A stretch of DNA of 64,000 bases from Herbiconiux gentiana (GCF_024978135.1 NZ_JANTEZ010000004.1:124001-188000); one strand, 5' to 3'; shown: positions 8,829 to 17,828, counted from the stretch's first letter. Notes: generated by a model not told the origin, from the sequence alone. Program-made: numbers and translations.

Positions 8829-10180
8829 GCGGGCGGTCGGAGGGCACCGGGCTGCCGGAGGGCACTGGGCGGCCGGAGGGCACCGGTCGCCCCGAGCATC
8901 CGACCCCCGTCACCTTCACCCCCGGCGCCGGCACCCGCAGCCGCATGCGCAGCGCCGACCCCGACGGGGCGCTGACCCAGCTCGTGCGCGCGCGCCGGCT
9001 GGGCCCCGACGCCGTCGACGCCGTGCGCCAGGGAATCGCCCGCGACTCCCGCCTCGGCATCCGCTACCTGGGCGTCGGAGCCGTGATCATCGGCGCGCTG
9101 CTCGTGCTGCGGGGCCTCGTCTCCTACGGCTGGACCTTCGAGCGCAACGAGCTGGTCGGCCTCAGCACCGCCGGCTGGCTGATGGTGATCTCGGCCTTCG
9201 TCGCCGTCGTGCTGATCGCCCGGCACTCCCGAGGCCGCCTGCCGACCTGGGCCTGGGTGTCGCTGCTCGCCGTCGACGCCGTCGCCCTGACGCTCGACCA
9301 CGTCGCGGTCTGGAACTCCCCCGACACCAACTACGTCTCGGTGCCGATCGGGGTCGGTGCCTCGCTCCTCGCCTGCTCGACGTTCCGCCCGGTGAACCAG
9401 GTGCTGCTGGCCGCGGTGGGCTTGACGGTGGCCGAGCTCGCCTCGATCGTCGTCGTCGGCGCCATCGACCCGTCGGGTGTCGCCTACACCGGCCAGCAGA
9501 TCTCGCTCGCGGTCGGCCCCCTCTTCGCCGGCGTGATCGTCGTGCGCTCCTTCGAGCGTCTGGTGCAGCGCGAGCTCGACCGCACCGTCGCCGAGAGCAC
9601 GATCACCGCACCCCGCTACGGCCTGGGCCTGCTCGCCTCGGCCGAGCTCGCCCGCCTCGACCTCGCCGCCGAGGAGCTGCTGCAGGACGTCGCGAGCGGG
9701 CGCACCACCCTGCCGCTCGACCGCACGGAGGCGGCCACCGCCTCGGGCCTCGCCACCGACCTGCGCCGGCTGCTCGTCGCGGGTCGCCGCGAGACCTGGC
9801 TGCACCACGCGGTCGCCGACTCCGAGTACCTCGCCTCGGCCGTGCGCCTCGTCGACCCCGACGGTCTCGCCGGCTATCTCGAGGCCGGTCAGCGCGACGG
9901 CCTGCTCTCGGCCATCTGGCTGATCGTCGACGGATCGGCCCGCTGGACGCCCACGATCGAAGTCGAGATCGGGCGGCCCGGCTCCCTCAGCGGGCCCGAC
10001 GCTCTGGATAGGATGGTGCTCCCGATAGCCATGTCGGTCGGCGAGGTCCCGAGGCGCCGCATCGATCCGGCTGTCTGGTCGGCACTTTCCCGAGTCGGCC
10101 AGTACTCCGTCGACGGCCGCTCCGGTCGCCTGCGGGTCAGTGTCGACGCCCATGTTGTCGTGCCGGACGCCTCACGGTGA
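8825..10180 (+). CDS. Membrane protein partner of a two-component system, kinase-like remnant
   Basis: A 451-residue protein that I do not assign to a named family. Residues 2-27 are three to four copies of an EGTGRP-like repeat, seen in the DNA as near-identical 18-base units. Residues 75-235 hold about six membrane segments. The last 200 residues are soluble, start with a helical stretch resembling a kinase dimerisation helix (ELARLDLAAEELLQDV), and lack recognisable ATP-binding boxes. Start GTG at 8825 overlaps the kinase stop by 4 bases, and the response regulator follows 22 bases later, so the three genes are one operon. It may be a co-sensor or a degenerate second kinase that modulates the first. 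Confidence 0.6.
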   Translation: MSGRSEGTGLPEGTGRPEGTGRPEHPTPVTFTPGAGTRSRMRSADPDGALTQLVRARRLGPDAVDAVRQGIARDSRLGIRYLGVGAVIIGALLVLRGLVSYGWTFERNELVGLSTAGWLMVISAFVAVVLIARHSRGRLPTWAWVSLLAVDAVALTLDHVAVWNSPDTNYVSVPIGVGASLLACSTFRPVNQVLLAAVGLTVAELASIVVVGAIDPSGVAYTGQQISLAVGPLFAGVIVVRSFERLVQRELDRTVAESTITAPRYGLGLLASAELARLDLAAEELLQDVASGRTTLPLDRTEAATASGLATDLRRLLVAGRRETWLHHAVADSEYLASAVRLVDPDGLAGYLEAGQRDGLLSAIWLIVDGSARWTPTIEVEIGRPGSLSGPDALDRMVLPIAMSVGEVPRRRIDPAVWSALSRVGQYSVDGRSGRLRVSVDAHVVVPDASR

Positions 10181-10202
10181 GCCGGACAGAAGGAGACCTG
10201 TG

Positions 10203-10910
10203 GTGACGATCACACGCGAACCCATCCGACTGGCCATCGTCGACGACCACCGGATGCTCCTCGGCGCCCTGACCGAGTGGATCCGCGGCGCCGCCGACGA
10301 CATCTCCATGGTCGCGGCCGTGACCACCTGGCCCGACCTGCTCACCCACCCGGAGTTCCCCGTCGACGTCGTGCTGCTCGACCTCGACCTGAAGGACAAC
10401 CTGCCGGTCTCGGTGAAGCTGCGCGCCCTCAAGTCGGCGGGCGTCAAGACCGTGCTGATGAGCACCTATTCCGAGCCCGTCGTCGTGCGCGAGGCGATCG
10501 CCGCCGGCGCCCTCGGCTACCTCGTCAAGAGCGAGGAGGCCGACATGATCGTCGAGGCCATCCGTGCCGCCTCGGCCGGCGACAGCTTCATCTCCACCGA
10601 GCTCGACCTCGCGCTCGCCGCCGACGACCTCGACTCCTCCCCCCGCCTCTCGGCCCAGGAGCGCCGCGTGATGGCGCTCTACGGTGGCGGCGAGCCGGTG
10701 AAGCAGGTCGCGAAGGCGCTCGACATCTCCGAGGAGACGGCGAAGTCGTACCTCAAGCGCATCCGCGAGAAGTACCGCCTGGTGGGCATCGACGTCGGCA
10801 CCAAGGTCGCTCTGCGCAAGCGCGCGATCCATGACGGGTTGCTGCCGCGCGACGAGTACCTCGGCAACCAGACGGCCGAGGACTTCGAGGACGACGTCCT
10901 GCCGAGCTGA
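10203..10910 (+). CDS. LuxR/NarL-family response regulator
   Basis: A 235-residue regulator. The receiver domain opens with LAIVDDHRMLL, has its phospho-acceptor Asp in VVLLDLDLKD, the switch Thr in LMSTYSE and the invariant Lys in YLVKSEE. The C-terminal helix-turn-helix reads LSAQERRVMALYGGGEPVKQVAKALDIS..., a slightly divergent GerE/LuxR domain at about 155-215. It should be phosphorylated by the kinase of the same operon and bind DNA as a dimer. Two tandem GTG codons (10200, 10203) are possible starts; the second is 7 bases after AAGGAG and preferred. Confidence 0.88.
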   Translation: MTITREPIRLAIVDDHRMLLGALTEWIRGAADDISMVAAVTTWPDLLTHPEFPVDVVLLDLDLKDNLPVSVKLRALKSAGVKTVLMSTYSEPVVVREAIAAGALGYLVKSEEADMIVEAIRAASAGDSFISTELDLALAADDLDSSPRLSAQERRVMALYGGGEPVKQVAKALDISEETAKSYLKRIREKYRLVGIDVGTKVALRKRAIHDGLLPRDEYLGNQTAEDFEDDVLPS

Positions 10911-10922
10911 GCGCTGCTCTTG

Positions 10923-10976
10923 TCGCTGGTGCGGCGCTGCTCGCCGGTGCGGCGTTACTCGCCCGTGCGGCGCTCG
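10923..10976. repeat. Three 18-base tandem units at a convergent junction
   Basis: Units 10923-10940, 10941-10958 and 10959-10976 share the form TCGCyGGTGCGGCGyT, with 2-4 changes between copies. The third and part of the second encode the last codons of the thiamine-binding protein; the first lies in the spacer. Confidence 0.75.
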
Positions 10977-11284
10977 AGAGCCGCTTCGAGGCGCTCGACC
11001 TTGCCGGTCAGCTCCCCCGTGTGCCCGGGGCGGATGTCGGCCTTCAGCACGAGCGAGACCCGCGAGCCGTAGGCGCCGACGGCCTCGGTCGCCCGCTTGA
11101 CGACGTCGAACACCTCGTCCCACTCGCCCTCGATGGTCGTGAACATCGAGTCGGTCGAGTTCGGCAGACCGGATGCCCGGACCACCTCGACCGCGGCGGC
11201 GACGGCGTCGTGCACGCTCGCCCCGTCGCCCTCACCCGCGGGAGACGCCCCGCCCGACGGTGCCACCGAAAACGCCACGAGCAT
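10955..11284 (-). CDS. Thiamine-binding / MTH1187-YkoF family protein
   Basis: A 109-residue single-domain protein beginning MLVAFSVAPSGG, with the typical STDSMFTTIEGEWDEVFDVV segment of the MTH1187 (DUF77) family in the middle. Members are small ferredoxin-like tetramers, some of which bind thiamine or its pyrimidine. The ATG follows a GGAAGGG ribosome-binding site. Its first 53 bases overlap the end of the glycosyltransferase gene, so the two are probably co-transcribed. Cytoplasmic; precise role unknown. Confidence 0.8.
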   Translation of the reverse strand: MLVAFSVAPSGGASPAGEGDGASVHDAVAAAVEVVRASGLPNSTDSMFTTIEGEWDEVFDVVKRATEAVGAYGSRVSLVLKADIRPGHTGELTGKVERLEAALERRTGE

Positions 11285-12536
11285 GCTGATCCGCCCTTCC
11301 TGATCCGTTTCTACTCTGCCACAGCATCATCACGGCGATCACGAGCATCGTGATGCTCAGCAGATTGCGCAGCGTGAGCACGGTGAGCATCACCGGGTCG
11401 AGCCCGAGGATGGCGTCGTAGGCGATCGGGTAGATCAGCTGGGTCAGCCCGCCCATCACGAACGCGAGCACGGCGGGCCAGAAGAACCGGCGCCCCTGCG
11501 TGACGATGCCCAGGATGATCGGGGCCGACAGCCACACCATGAACTGGGGCGACCCCACCTTGTTGAAGACGATCAGGGCCATCACGAGCGCGAGCGCGAG
11601 CGGCGGCAGCACGTGGGTCGCCGGAGCGCCCTTGCGCACGACGTAGACGGCGAACAGCAGGACGGCGGCCACGGCCACGACCAGCAGCGGGGTCATCAGC
11701 ATCGCGGCGACGTCGCTGCCCGGACCCGTCACCTGGAAGGTGAGGATCTCCATGTCGTAGTAGACCTGCGATCCGCCACCCGCGAAGGCCGACCAGAGCC
11801 AGAACACCGAGGCCGGCGCCTCGACCTGCATGCCGCGTCCGGTCTGCTCGGTGACGAAGCTGAAGGCGTTCATGCCCGCCCCGAGCACGAGCGCCCCGGC
11901 CAGCACCGCGACGAGGGTGACGGCCGCGGCGACGGCGGCGCGCATCCGTCGACGCAGCGTGATGACGACGGCCGCGATCATGGCGGCGGGCCAGACCTTG
12001 ACCCAGGTGGCGATCGCGAGCAGCACCCCGGCGAGCACCGGACGGTTGCGCGCCACCAGCAGGCCGGCGATCACGAGGTCGACGGTGATGATGTCGATGC
12101 GCCCGAGGGCGACCGGGCCGAGCAGCAGCAGGAAGAGCAGCCACCACCAGGCCGCGGCGAGCTTCAGGCGTTCGCCGGTCTCGAGCTCCCGGCCGTCCCG
12201 GCGACCCCGTGTGGTCAGGTAGGCGAAGATCGCCGCGTCCGCGATGCCGACCACGATCATCCACCCGATGCCGTAGAGGCCGGGGCCGAGCCCCATGGCC
12301 GCGAGCATCGGCACGAAGGCGAGGATCGGGTAGACCCACGGGCCGTCGATGCCGAGCCGGTAGCCGTCGAGCGATTGCTCGACCCAGCCCTTGTACACAC
12401 TGGTGACGTCGCCGAACGGCTGGTTGGGGTGCGTCAGCCCGTCGTAGCCGAGCCAGACGTGGAGGGCGAGGAAGGCCGCCCAGAGCACGAGGGGGTTGGC
12501 CGCGAGGCGGTGGAGGCGTGTCAGCACGAGGGTCAT
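11232..12536 (-). CDS. GT87-like membrane glycosyltransferase (DUF2029)
   Basis: A 434-residue membrane protein with about ten hydrophobic segments and an extracytoplasmic loop after the first, containing LGYDGLTHPN and DVTSVYKGWVEQ. The aspartate in the first loop and the general layout fit the polyprenol-phosphate-mannose dependent GT87/DUF2029 mannosyltransferases of actinobacteria, which elongate lipomannan-like glycolipids. I set the start at the ATG at 12536 (TLVLTRLHRL) rather than 22 codons upstream, where codons look non-coding. The C terminus is a basic hydrophilic tail. Substrate not determined. Confidence 0.7.
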   Translation of the reverse strand: MTLVLTRLHRLAANPLVLWAAFLALHVWLGYDGLTHPNQPFGDVTSVYKGWVEQSLDGYRLGIDGPWVYPILAFVPMLAAMGLGPGLYGIGWMIVVGIADAAIFAYLTTRGRRDGRELETGERLKLAAAWWWLLFLLLLGPVALGRIDIITVDLVIAGLLVARNRPVLAGVLLAIATWVKVWPAAMIAAVVITLRRRMRAAVAAAVTLVAVLAGALVLGAGMNAFSFVTEQTGRGMQVEAPASVFWLWSAFAGGGSQVYYDMEILTFQVTGPGSDVAAMLMTPLLVVAVAAVLLFAVYVVRKGAPATHVLPPLALALVMALIVFNKVGSPQFMVWLSAPIILGIVTQGRRFFWPAVLAFVMGGLTQLIYPIAYDAILGLDPVMLTVLTLRNLLSITMLVIAVMMLWQSRNGSGRADQHARGVFGGTVGRGVSRG

Positions 12537-12673
12537 CCTAGGGTGTGCCGTGTGGGTGGGCCCTGATGTCCAGGCCTGCCGCCGGTGGCCCAGGCCGCGC
12601 ACCGGTCGTTCTCAGCCCGCAACCACCTTTCCTTGGTTCACTGATACCACTGCCACCGAACCGGAAGCCCTTC

Positions 12674-13363
12674 GTGAACAGACCCGCCAAGACCGCCGTC
12701 GCCCTGATGGCCTCCGTCGCCGCCATCGGCGCCGTCGCCCTGGTCGCCGTTCCGATCCTCGCGCGCAGCATGACGCTCGACTCCAGTGCCACGGTGCAGG
12801 CCGTCATGCCCACCGTCTTCGGCACCCCAGACGACCAGCTCGACAGCTCGGTCGAGTCGACGAGCTACTCGATCGACCGCTCCTCCACCATCGGCTACCG
12901 CATGCAGAGCACCGCGGGCGACGACGTCGTCTCGGCGGAGACCAGTCAGATCTCGGGCGTGATCGCCCGCACCGGCGACACCATCACCACGGCCGAATTC
13001 ATGGTCGACCTCGCCACGCTCGCGGGCGACGGCGGGCCGCGGAACGCCGTGCTGAGCGCGCTCATCGCGGCGACGGGCGGCAACTCCACCGCGTCGTTCG
13101 TGCTCGCCGACCCGGTGGCGCTGCCCGAGGCAGGCGGCGATCCCGTCGAGACGACCATCACGGGCACGCTCACGGTGCGCGGCATCAGCCATCAGGTCGA
13201 GGCGGAGGCCGAGATCGGCTTCGACGGCCGATCGGGAACGCTGACCGGCAGCATCCCGATCGCGCTGTCCGACTACGGGTTCTCGAGCACCGCGCTGGCC
13301 GTGGTGGGGGCGTCCGACACCGCACACATCGACATCGACCTCGTGGCGGAGCCGTCGTCCTGA
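12674..13363 (+). CDS. YceI family protein, membrane-anchored
   Basis: A 229-residue protein with one N-terminal hydrophobic segment (AKTAVALMASVAAIGAVALVAV), so probably membrane-anchored or exported. A YceI lipocalin-like domain follows: SSTIGYRMQSTAG, then TGTLTVRGISHQVEAEAEIGF near the end, which is the hallmark TLHGVTK-like segment. YceI proteins bind isoprenoid lipids in a beta barrel. The GTG at 12674 is the likeliest start because it places the signal-anchor at the N terminus. Convergent with nnrD. Confidence 0.8.
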   Translation: MNRPAKTAVALMASVAAIGAVALVAVPILARSMTLDSSATVQAVMPTVFGTPDDQLDSSVESTSYSIDRSSTIGYRMQSTAGDDVVSAETSQISGVIARTGDTITTAEFMVDLATLAGDGGPRNAVLSALIAATGGNSTASFVLADPVALPEAGGDPVETTITGTLTVRGISHQVEAEAEIGFDGRSGTLTGSIPIALSDYGFSSTALAVVGASDTAHIDIDLVAEPSS

Positions 13364-13428
13364 GGTGATCGCGGTCGCCTCGCTTCGGGCGGCCGGTGGT
13401 GGCCCGGTGTGGCGACCTGAGGCGGCCG

Positions 13429-14337
13429 TCAGTCGGCGACGCCGCTGACCAGGCGGGCGATCACCCGGGGCACGGCCTCGGCGATGTCGAGGGCCGCGAT
13501 GGGTCCGCGATCGGATGCGCGTTCCGCCGCCCAGGCGTGCACGAACGCGCCCGTGGCCGCCAGGGCCACCAACATCTTGGGGTCGGCGAGCACCTCGTCC
13601 GAGTGCGTCGCCACGAGGGATCCGACGATGCCCCCCAGCACGTCGCCGCTGCCCGCGGTGGCCGCCCAGCTCGACGGCGCCTGCACCCGCGCGCCGATCC
13701 GCGGCCCGGCCCCGGCGAGGGGCGCGCAGACGTGCGTGACGCGCCCCTTCAGCAGCACGACGTGCCGCGTCGCATCGGCCGCGCGGGCCGCCCAGCGCTC
13801 GGGGTCGGCGGTCACCGTCGCCCGGTCGACGCCGGTGCCCGCGCTCTTCAGGAGGGTCACGAGCTCGCCGGCGTGCGGGGTGAGCACGGCCGGTGCGCCG
13901 AGGCGTGCGACGAGGTCGAGGGCCCCGGCGTCGACGACGAGGGGCACCCCGTCGGCGATGGCGTGCTCGAGGGCGGCCGAGGTCTCGTCGTCGCGGTTCG
14001 CGACGCTCTGGCCCGAGCCGATCAGCCACGCCTGCACGCGGCCGGGGGCGGTGACCACTTCGGGCCGACGGCGCAGCACGAGGTCGGCCGCGCGAGCCGG
14101 GCCGAGATAGCGCACCATGCCGACACCCGTGTGCACCGCCGCGTCGACGCCGAGCACCGCGGCCCCCGGGAACTCGTCGCCGCCCGTGACCACGCCGAGC
14201 ACGCCGCGGCTGTACTTGTCGTCGTCGGCGCCGGGCACGGCGATGTTCCCCGAGGCGGAGAGCTCCGTCCAGTCGCGCCACTGCACGGGGGCGTCGCGGT
14301 CGTCGCGGTCGTCGGGAATAGCGGCGGGGTCGGACAT
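13429..14337 (-). CDS. nnrD: ADP-dependent (S)-NAD(P)H-hydrate dehydratase
   Basis: A 302-residue ribokinase-fold enzyme that repairs hydrated NADH/NADPH using ADP. Diagnostic segments are KYSRGVLGVVTGG near residue 40, VDAGALDL and LTPHAGELVTLL in the middle, and the anion-hole/catalytic motif ATAGSGDVLGGIVG at about 225. Stand-alone NnrD without the NnrE epimerase domain; the epimerase is not in this window. The ATG at 14337 lies 6 bases after a TATCGT box, so a leaderless start is likely. The coding start abuts the divergent old yellow enzyme gene. Confidence 0.92.
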   Translation of the reverse strand: MSDPAAIPDDRDDRDAPVQWRDWTELSASGNIAVPGADDDKYSRGVLGVVTGGDEFPGAAVLGVDAAVHTGVGMVRYLGPARAADLVLRRRPEVVTAPGRVQAWLIGSGQSVANRDDETSAALEHAIADGVPLVVDAGALDLVARLGAPAVLTPHAGELVTLLKSAGTGVDRATVTADPERWAARAADATRHVVLLKGRVTHVCAPLAGAGPRIGARVQAPSSWAATAGSGDVLGGIVGSLVATHSDEVLADPKMLVALAATGAFVHAWAAERASDRGPIAALDIAEAVPRVIARLVSGVAD

Positions 14338-14343
14338 GGTTCC

Positions 14344-14349
14344 ACGATA
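14344..14349 (-). promoter_or_regulatory. -10 box of nnrD
   Basis: TATCGT on the minus strand, 6 bases before the nnrD ATG at 14337. It overlaps the proposed start region of the divergent oxidoreductase. Confidence 0.5.
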
Positions 14350-14350
14350 C

Positions 14351-15436
14351 GTGCCCCAGACCGCTCTGTTCCGTCCGTTCACCCTGCGCTCCGTCACCAC
14401 CCGCAACCGGGTTTGGGTGGCGCCGATGTGCCAGTACTCGGTGGAGGAGCGTGACGGCGTCGCCACCGACTGGCACCTGATGCACCTCGGCCAGTTCGCC
14501 GCCGGCGGGGCGGGCCTCGTCATGACCGAGGCCACCGCGGTCGTCCCCGAGGGCCGGATCAGCCCGCAGGACCTCGGGCTGTGGAACGACGAGCAGCGCG
14601 ACGCCCTCGCCCGGATCGCCGCGTTCATCCGCGCCCAGGGCGCCGTGCCCGCCATCCAGCTCGCCCACGCCGGGCGGAAGGCCTCGGTGTTCCGCCCCTG
14701 GGACGCCCGCCGCGGCTCCGTGCCTGTCGAGGAGGGCGGCTGGCCGACCGTGGCCCCGTCGGAGATCGCGTTCGGCGACTACGCCGTGCCGCGCGCGCTC
14801 GACGCCGCCGAGCTGCCCGCGCTCGTGGCCGCGTTCGGCGACGCCGCCCGCCGGGCCGTCGAGGCGGGCTTCGAGGTGCTCGAGGTGCACGCCGCCCACG
14901 GCTACCTGCTGCACCAGTTCCTGTCCCCGCTGTCGAACACCCGCACCGACGCCTACGGCGGCTCCCTGGAGAACCGTGCGCGGCTCGTGCTCGAGATCGT
15001 GCGGGCCGTGCGCGCCGCCGTGGGTGAGGACCTCGTCGTCTTCGTGCGCTTCTCCGCCACCGACTGGGCCGAGGGCGGCTGGAACGAGGACGACACGGCG
15101 ACCGTCTCGGGCTGGGTGCGCGACGCGGGCGGAGACCTGGTCGACGTCTCCAGCGGCGGGAACGTGCGGCATCAGAGCATCCCGCTCGGGCCGCTCTACC
15201 AGGTGCCCCTCGCCGAGGCCGTCAAGGACGGCTCGGGGGTGCCGGTCTCGGCCGTCGGCCTGATCACGACCCCGCAGCAGGCCGAGGACGTGGTGGCCTC
15301 GGGGCGGGCCGACGCCGTGATGCTCGCCCGCGAGCTGCTGCGCGACCCGCACTTCGCGCTGCGCGCCGCCGACGAGCTCGACGCCGACATCGACTACTGG
15401 GCGCCGCAGTACGTGCGGGCGCGGCCGACCCGCTGA
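14351..15436 (+). CDS. NADH:flavin oxidoreductase, old yellow enzyme family
   Basis: A 361-residue FMN-dependent TIM-barrel ene-reductase. NRVWVAPMCQYS is the N-terminal flavin contact, with the Cys found in YqjM-type (class III) enzymes. QLAHAGRKAS and the pair HAAHGYLLHQFLSP follow, the latter holding the substrate-binding His-x-x-His. RTDAYGGSLENR and the C-terminal DAVMLARELLRDP are also typical. It reduces activated C=C bonds with NAD(P)H. Start choice is uncertain: GTG 14351 is given here, but the ATG at 14336 (5 codons longer, overlapping the nnrD ATG) is an alternative. Confidence 0.92.
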   Translation: MPQTALFRPFTLRSVTTRNRVWVAPMCQYSVEERDGVATDWHLMHLGQFAAGGAGLVMTEATAVVPEGRISPQDLGLWNDEQRDALARIAAFIRAQGAVPAIQLAHAGRKASVFRPWDARRGSVPVEEGGWPTVAPSEIAFGDYAVPRALDAAELPALVAAFGDAARRAVEAGFEVLEVHAAHGYLLHQFLSPLSNTRTDAYGGSLENRARLVLEIVRAVRAAVGEDLVVFVRFSATDWAEGGWNEDDTATVSGWVRDAGGDLVDVSSGGNVRHQSIPLGPLYQVPLAEAVKDGSGVPVSAVGLITTPQQAEDVVASGRADAVMLARELLRDPHFALRAADELDADIDYWAPQYVRARPTR

Positions 15437-15472
15437 GCCCGGCCGCCGCGCCGGCGGACGGGCGACCCGCCG

Positions 15473-16513
15473 CTAGCGCACGCGCCGGGTGGCGTCGTGA
15501 ACCTCGCCCACGAGCTCCTCGATGATGTCCTCGAGGAACAGCACACCCGTGGTGACCCCCGACTCGGTGAACGAGCGCGCGAGGTGCGCCCCCGACTTGC
15601 GCATGTTCGCGAGCGCGTCCTCGAGCTCGGTCTTCTCGAACAGCGACGGCAGCTGGCGCACGCGCTTCGCCGGGATCGGGTCGTCGAACTCGTCGTCGTC
15701 GAGGTCGATGACGTCCTTCAGATGCACGTAGCCCGCGGGCATCCCCTCGTCGTCGAGCAGCACGTAGCGGGAGAAGCCGTACTTGGCCACGGCCCGTTCG
15801 ACGTCGGCGGGGGTCGCCTCGGGCGGCAGGCTCACCAGGGAGTCGAGAGGCACCGCCACGTCGGCCACGGTCTTCGCCGTGAACTCGAACGCCGCGGTGA
15901 GCGTGCCCGCCGTGTCGGAGAGCACGCCCTCCTTCTGCGACTGGGCGACGATCGTCGAGACCTCGTCGAGGGTGAACGCGCTGGCGGCCTCGCTCTTCGG
16001 CTCGACCCGGAACAGCCGCAGCACCCCGTTCGCCGTGGCGTTCAGCGCGACGATCGCGAAGCGCAGCACGCGGGCGATGGCCACGAGCGGCGTCGCGAGC
16101 AGCAGCACCGCGCGGTCGGGCACCGAGAACGAGATGTTCTTCGGCACCATCTCGCCGAGCACGACGTGCAGGAACGACACGAGCACGAGGGTGATGACGA
16201 AGGCGACGGCGCCACTCGCCTCCTCGGGCAGCCCGACGAGGTGCAGCGGCCCTTCGAGCAGGTGATGGATGGCCGGCTCGGACACGTTCAGGATGAGCAG
16301 CGAGCACACCGTGATGCCGAGCTGCGTGGTCGCGAGCATCAGCGTGGCGTGCTCCATCGCCCAGAGCGCGGTCTTGGCGCTCGCCCGGCCCTGCTCGGCC
16401 AGCGGCTCGATCTGCGAGCGGCGCGCCGAGATCACGGCGAACTCGGCCGCGACGAAGAAGGCGTTGCCGGCCAGCAGTACGATCAGCCAGACGATCCCCA
16501 GCCAGTCAGCCAT
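15473..16513 (-). CDS. CorC/HlyC-family (CNNM-like) membrane protein
   Basis: A 346-residue protein with an N-terminal DUF21/CNNM membrane domain (about four helices, LLAGNAFFVAAEFAVISARRSQIE then GEMVPKNISFS) and a C-terminal CBS pair (VPLDSLVSLPP..., GYVHLKDVIDL, TTGVLFLEDIIEELVGEV). The family includes Mg2+/Co2+ transport-associated proteins. It lacks the CorC_HlyC C-terminal domain of its upstream neighbour and so is the shorter paralogue of the pair. Its ATG lies within the end of that neighbour (8-base overlap), so the two are translationally coupled and may work as a heteromer. Confidence 0.87.
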   Translation of the reverse strand: MADWLGIVWLIVLLAGNAFFVAAEFAVISARRSQIEPLAEQGRASAKTALWAMEHATLMLATTQLGITVCSLLILNVSEPAIHHLLEGPLHLVGLPEEASGAVAFVITLVLVSFLHVVLGEMVPKNISFSVPDRAVLLLATPLVAIARVLRFAIVALNATANGVLRLFRVEPKSEAASAFTLDEVSTIVAQSQKEGVLSDTAGTLTAAFEFTAKTVADVAVPLDSLVSLPPEATPADVERAVAKYGFSRYVLLDDEGMPAGYVHLKDVIDLDDDEFDDPIPAKRVRQLPSLFEKTELEDALANMRKSGAHLARSFTESGVTTGVLFLEDIIEELVGEVHDATRRVR

Positions 16514-17828
16514 GGGTCGCCTCCTGGCTCTCGGCCGGAGACGGCACGAAGCGCAGGCGGTCGACACGGCGGCCGTCGAGCCGCTCGACCCGCAGCACGC
16601 CGTCGGGCAGCGCCACCGTGTCTCCCACCTCGGGCAGTCGCCCGAGCACGCTCATCACGTAGCCGGCGACCGTTTCGTAGGGACCGTCCTCCGGCACCGC
16701 GATGCCCGCCTGATCGGCCAGCTCGTCGGGCCGCAGCATGCCGGGGAAGGTGGTGCCGGCGCGCGTGCGCACGACCCCGGCGCGGGAGCGGTCGTGCTCG
16801 TCGACGAGCTCGCCCACGAGCTCCTCCACCAGGTCTTCCAAGGTGACGACCCCGGCGGTGCCGCCGTACTCGTCGATCACGACGGCCATCTGGTACCCCT
16901 GCCCGCGCAGCTCGCCGAGCAGCAGGTCGAGGGTCATCGTCTCGGGCACACGCACCGTCTCCGTCATGATCGCGACGGCCGGCACGTCGCCGCGCCGGTC
17001 ACGCGGGATCGACACCGCCTGCTTCACGTGCACGAGCCCCACGATGTCGTCGATGTCGTCGTCGACCACCGGGAAGCGCGAGTGGCCGGTCGTGCGGGCC
17101 AGTTCCAGCACGGCCGACGCCGACTCGTCACGCTTGACGCTGACGATGCGCGGCCGCGGCGTCATCACCTCGGAGGCGTCGCGCGAGGAGAACAGCAGCG
17201 TGCGGTTAAGGAGTGTGGCCGTGTCGACGTCGAGGCTGCCCTGCACCGCCGAGCGGCGCACCAGCGACGACAGCTCCTCCGCCGTCCGGGCGCCCGAGAG
17301 CTCCTCCTTCGGCTCGATGCCGACGAGCCGCAGCAGACCGTTCGCACTGTTGTTCAGCAGGGCGACCGCCGGCCGGAACACCATCGTGAAGACGAGCTGG
17401 AACGGCACGACGATGCGCGCGGTCTTGAGCGGCAGGGCCAGCGCGAAGTTCTTCGGCACGAGCTCGCCGACGATCATCGACAGCAGGGTGGCGAACAGGA
17501 TGCCCACGGTGGCGCTGATGGCGGGCACGACGGCCTCGGGGATGCCCACACCCGTCAGCGGCGCCTCGAGCAGGCTCGAGACGGCCGGCTCCATCGTGTA
17601 ACCCGTCAGCAGCGTCGTCAGCGTGATGCCGAGCTGGGCGCTGGAGAGGTGGGTCGAGGTGTGCCGCAGGGCGGTGATCGCCGGCTGCAGACCCTTCTCC
17701 CCGCGGGAGGCGCGCGCCTCGAGATCGGAGCGGTCGAGATTGACGAGCGAGAACTCGCTGGCCACGAAGAACCCCGTGCCGACCGTGAGCAGCAGCCCGA
17801 CACCGAGCAGAATCCATTCGAGAGCCAT
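16506..17828 (-). CDS. Hemolysin/CorC family protein with CNNM, CBS and CorC domains
   Basis: A 440-residue paralogue of the next gene. The DUF21/CNNM membrane domain (residues 1-190) contains SEFSLVNLDRSDLEARAS and GELVPKNFALALP. The CBS pair contains VMTPRPRIVSV and GLVHVKQAV. The QMAVVIDEYGGTAGVVTLEDLVEELVGEL block precedes a C-terminal CorC_HlyC domain (PDGVLRVERLDGRRVDRLRF). Likely an ion-transport or ion-sensing membrane protein. Start at ATG 17828 places the first helix at the N terminus; an upstream TAGAGT box and GTGGAGAC are present. Upstream lies kgd, divergently oriented. Confidence 0.88.
   Translation of the reverse strand: MALEWILLGVGLLLTVGTGFFVASEFSLVNLDRSDLEARASRGEKGLQPAITALRHTSTHLSSAQLGITLTTLLTGYTMEPAVSSLLEAPLTGVGIPEAVVPAISATVGILFATLLSMIVGELVPKNFALALPLKTARIVVPFQLVFTMVFRPAVALLNNSANGLLRLVGIEPKEELSGARTAEELSSLVRRSAVQGSLDVDTATLLNRTLLFSSRDASEVMTPRPRIVSVKRDESASAVLELARTTGHSRFPVVDDDIDDIVGLVHVKQAVSIPRDRRGDVPAVAIMTETVRVPETMTLDLLLGELRGQGYQMAVVIDEYGGTAGVVTLEDLVEELVGELVDEHDRSRAGVVRTRAGTTFPGMLRPDELADQAGIAVPEDGPYETVAGYVMSVLGRLPEVGDTVALPDGVLRVERLDGRRVDRLRFVPSPAESQEATHG

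Noticed and set aside
12638-15352. A 904-residue minus-strand frame
   Set aside because: It runs across YceI, nnrD and the old yellow enzyme gene and is a composition shadow; Arg/Gly/His-rich translation without domains.
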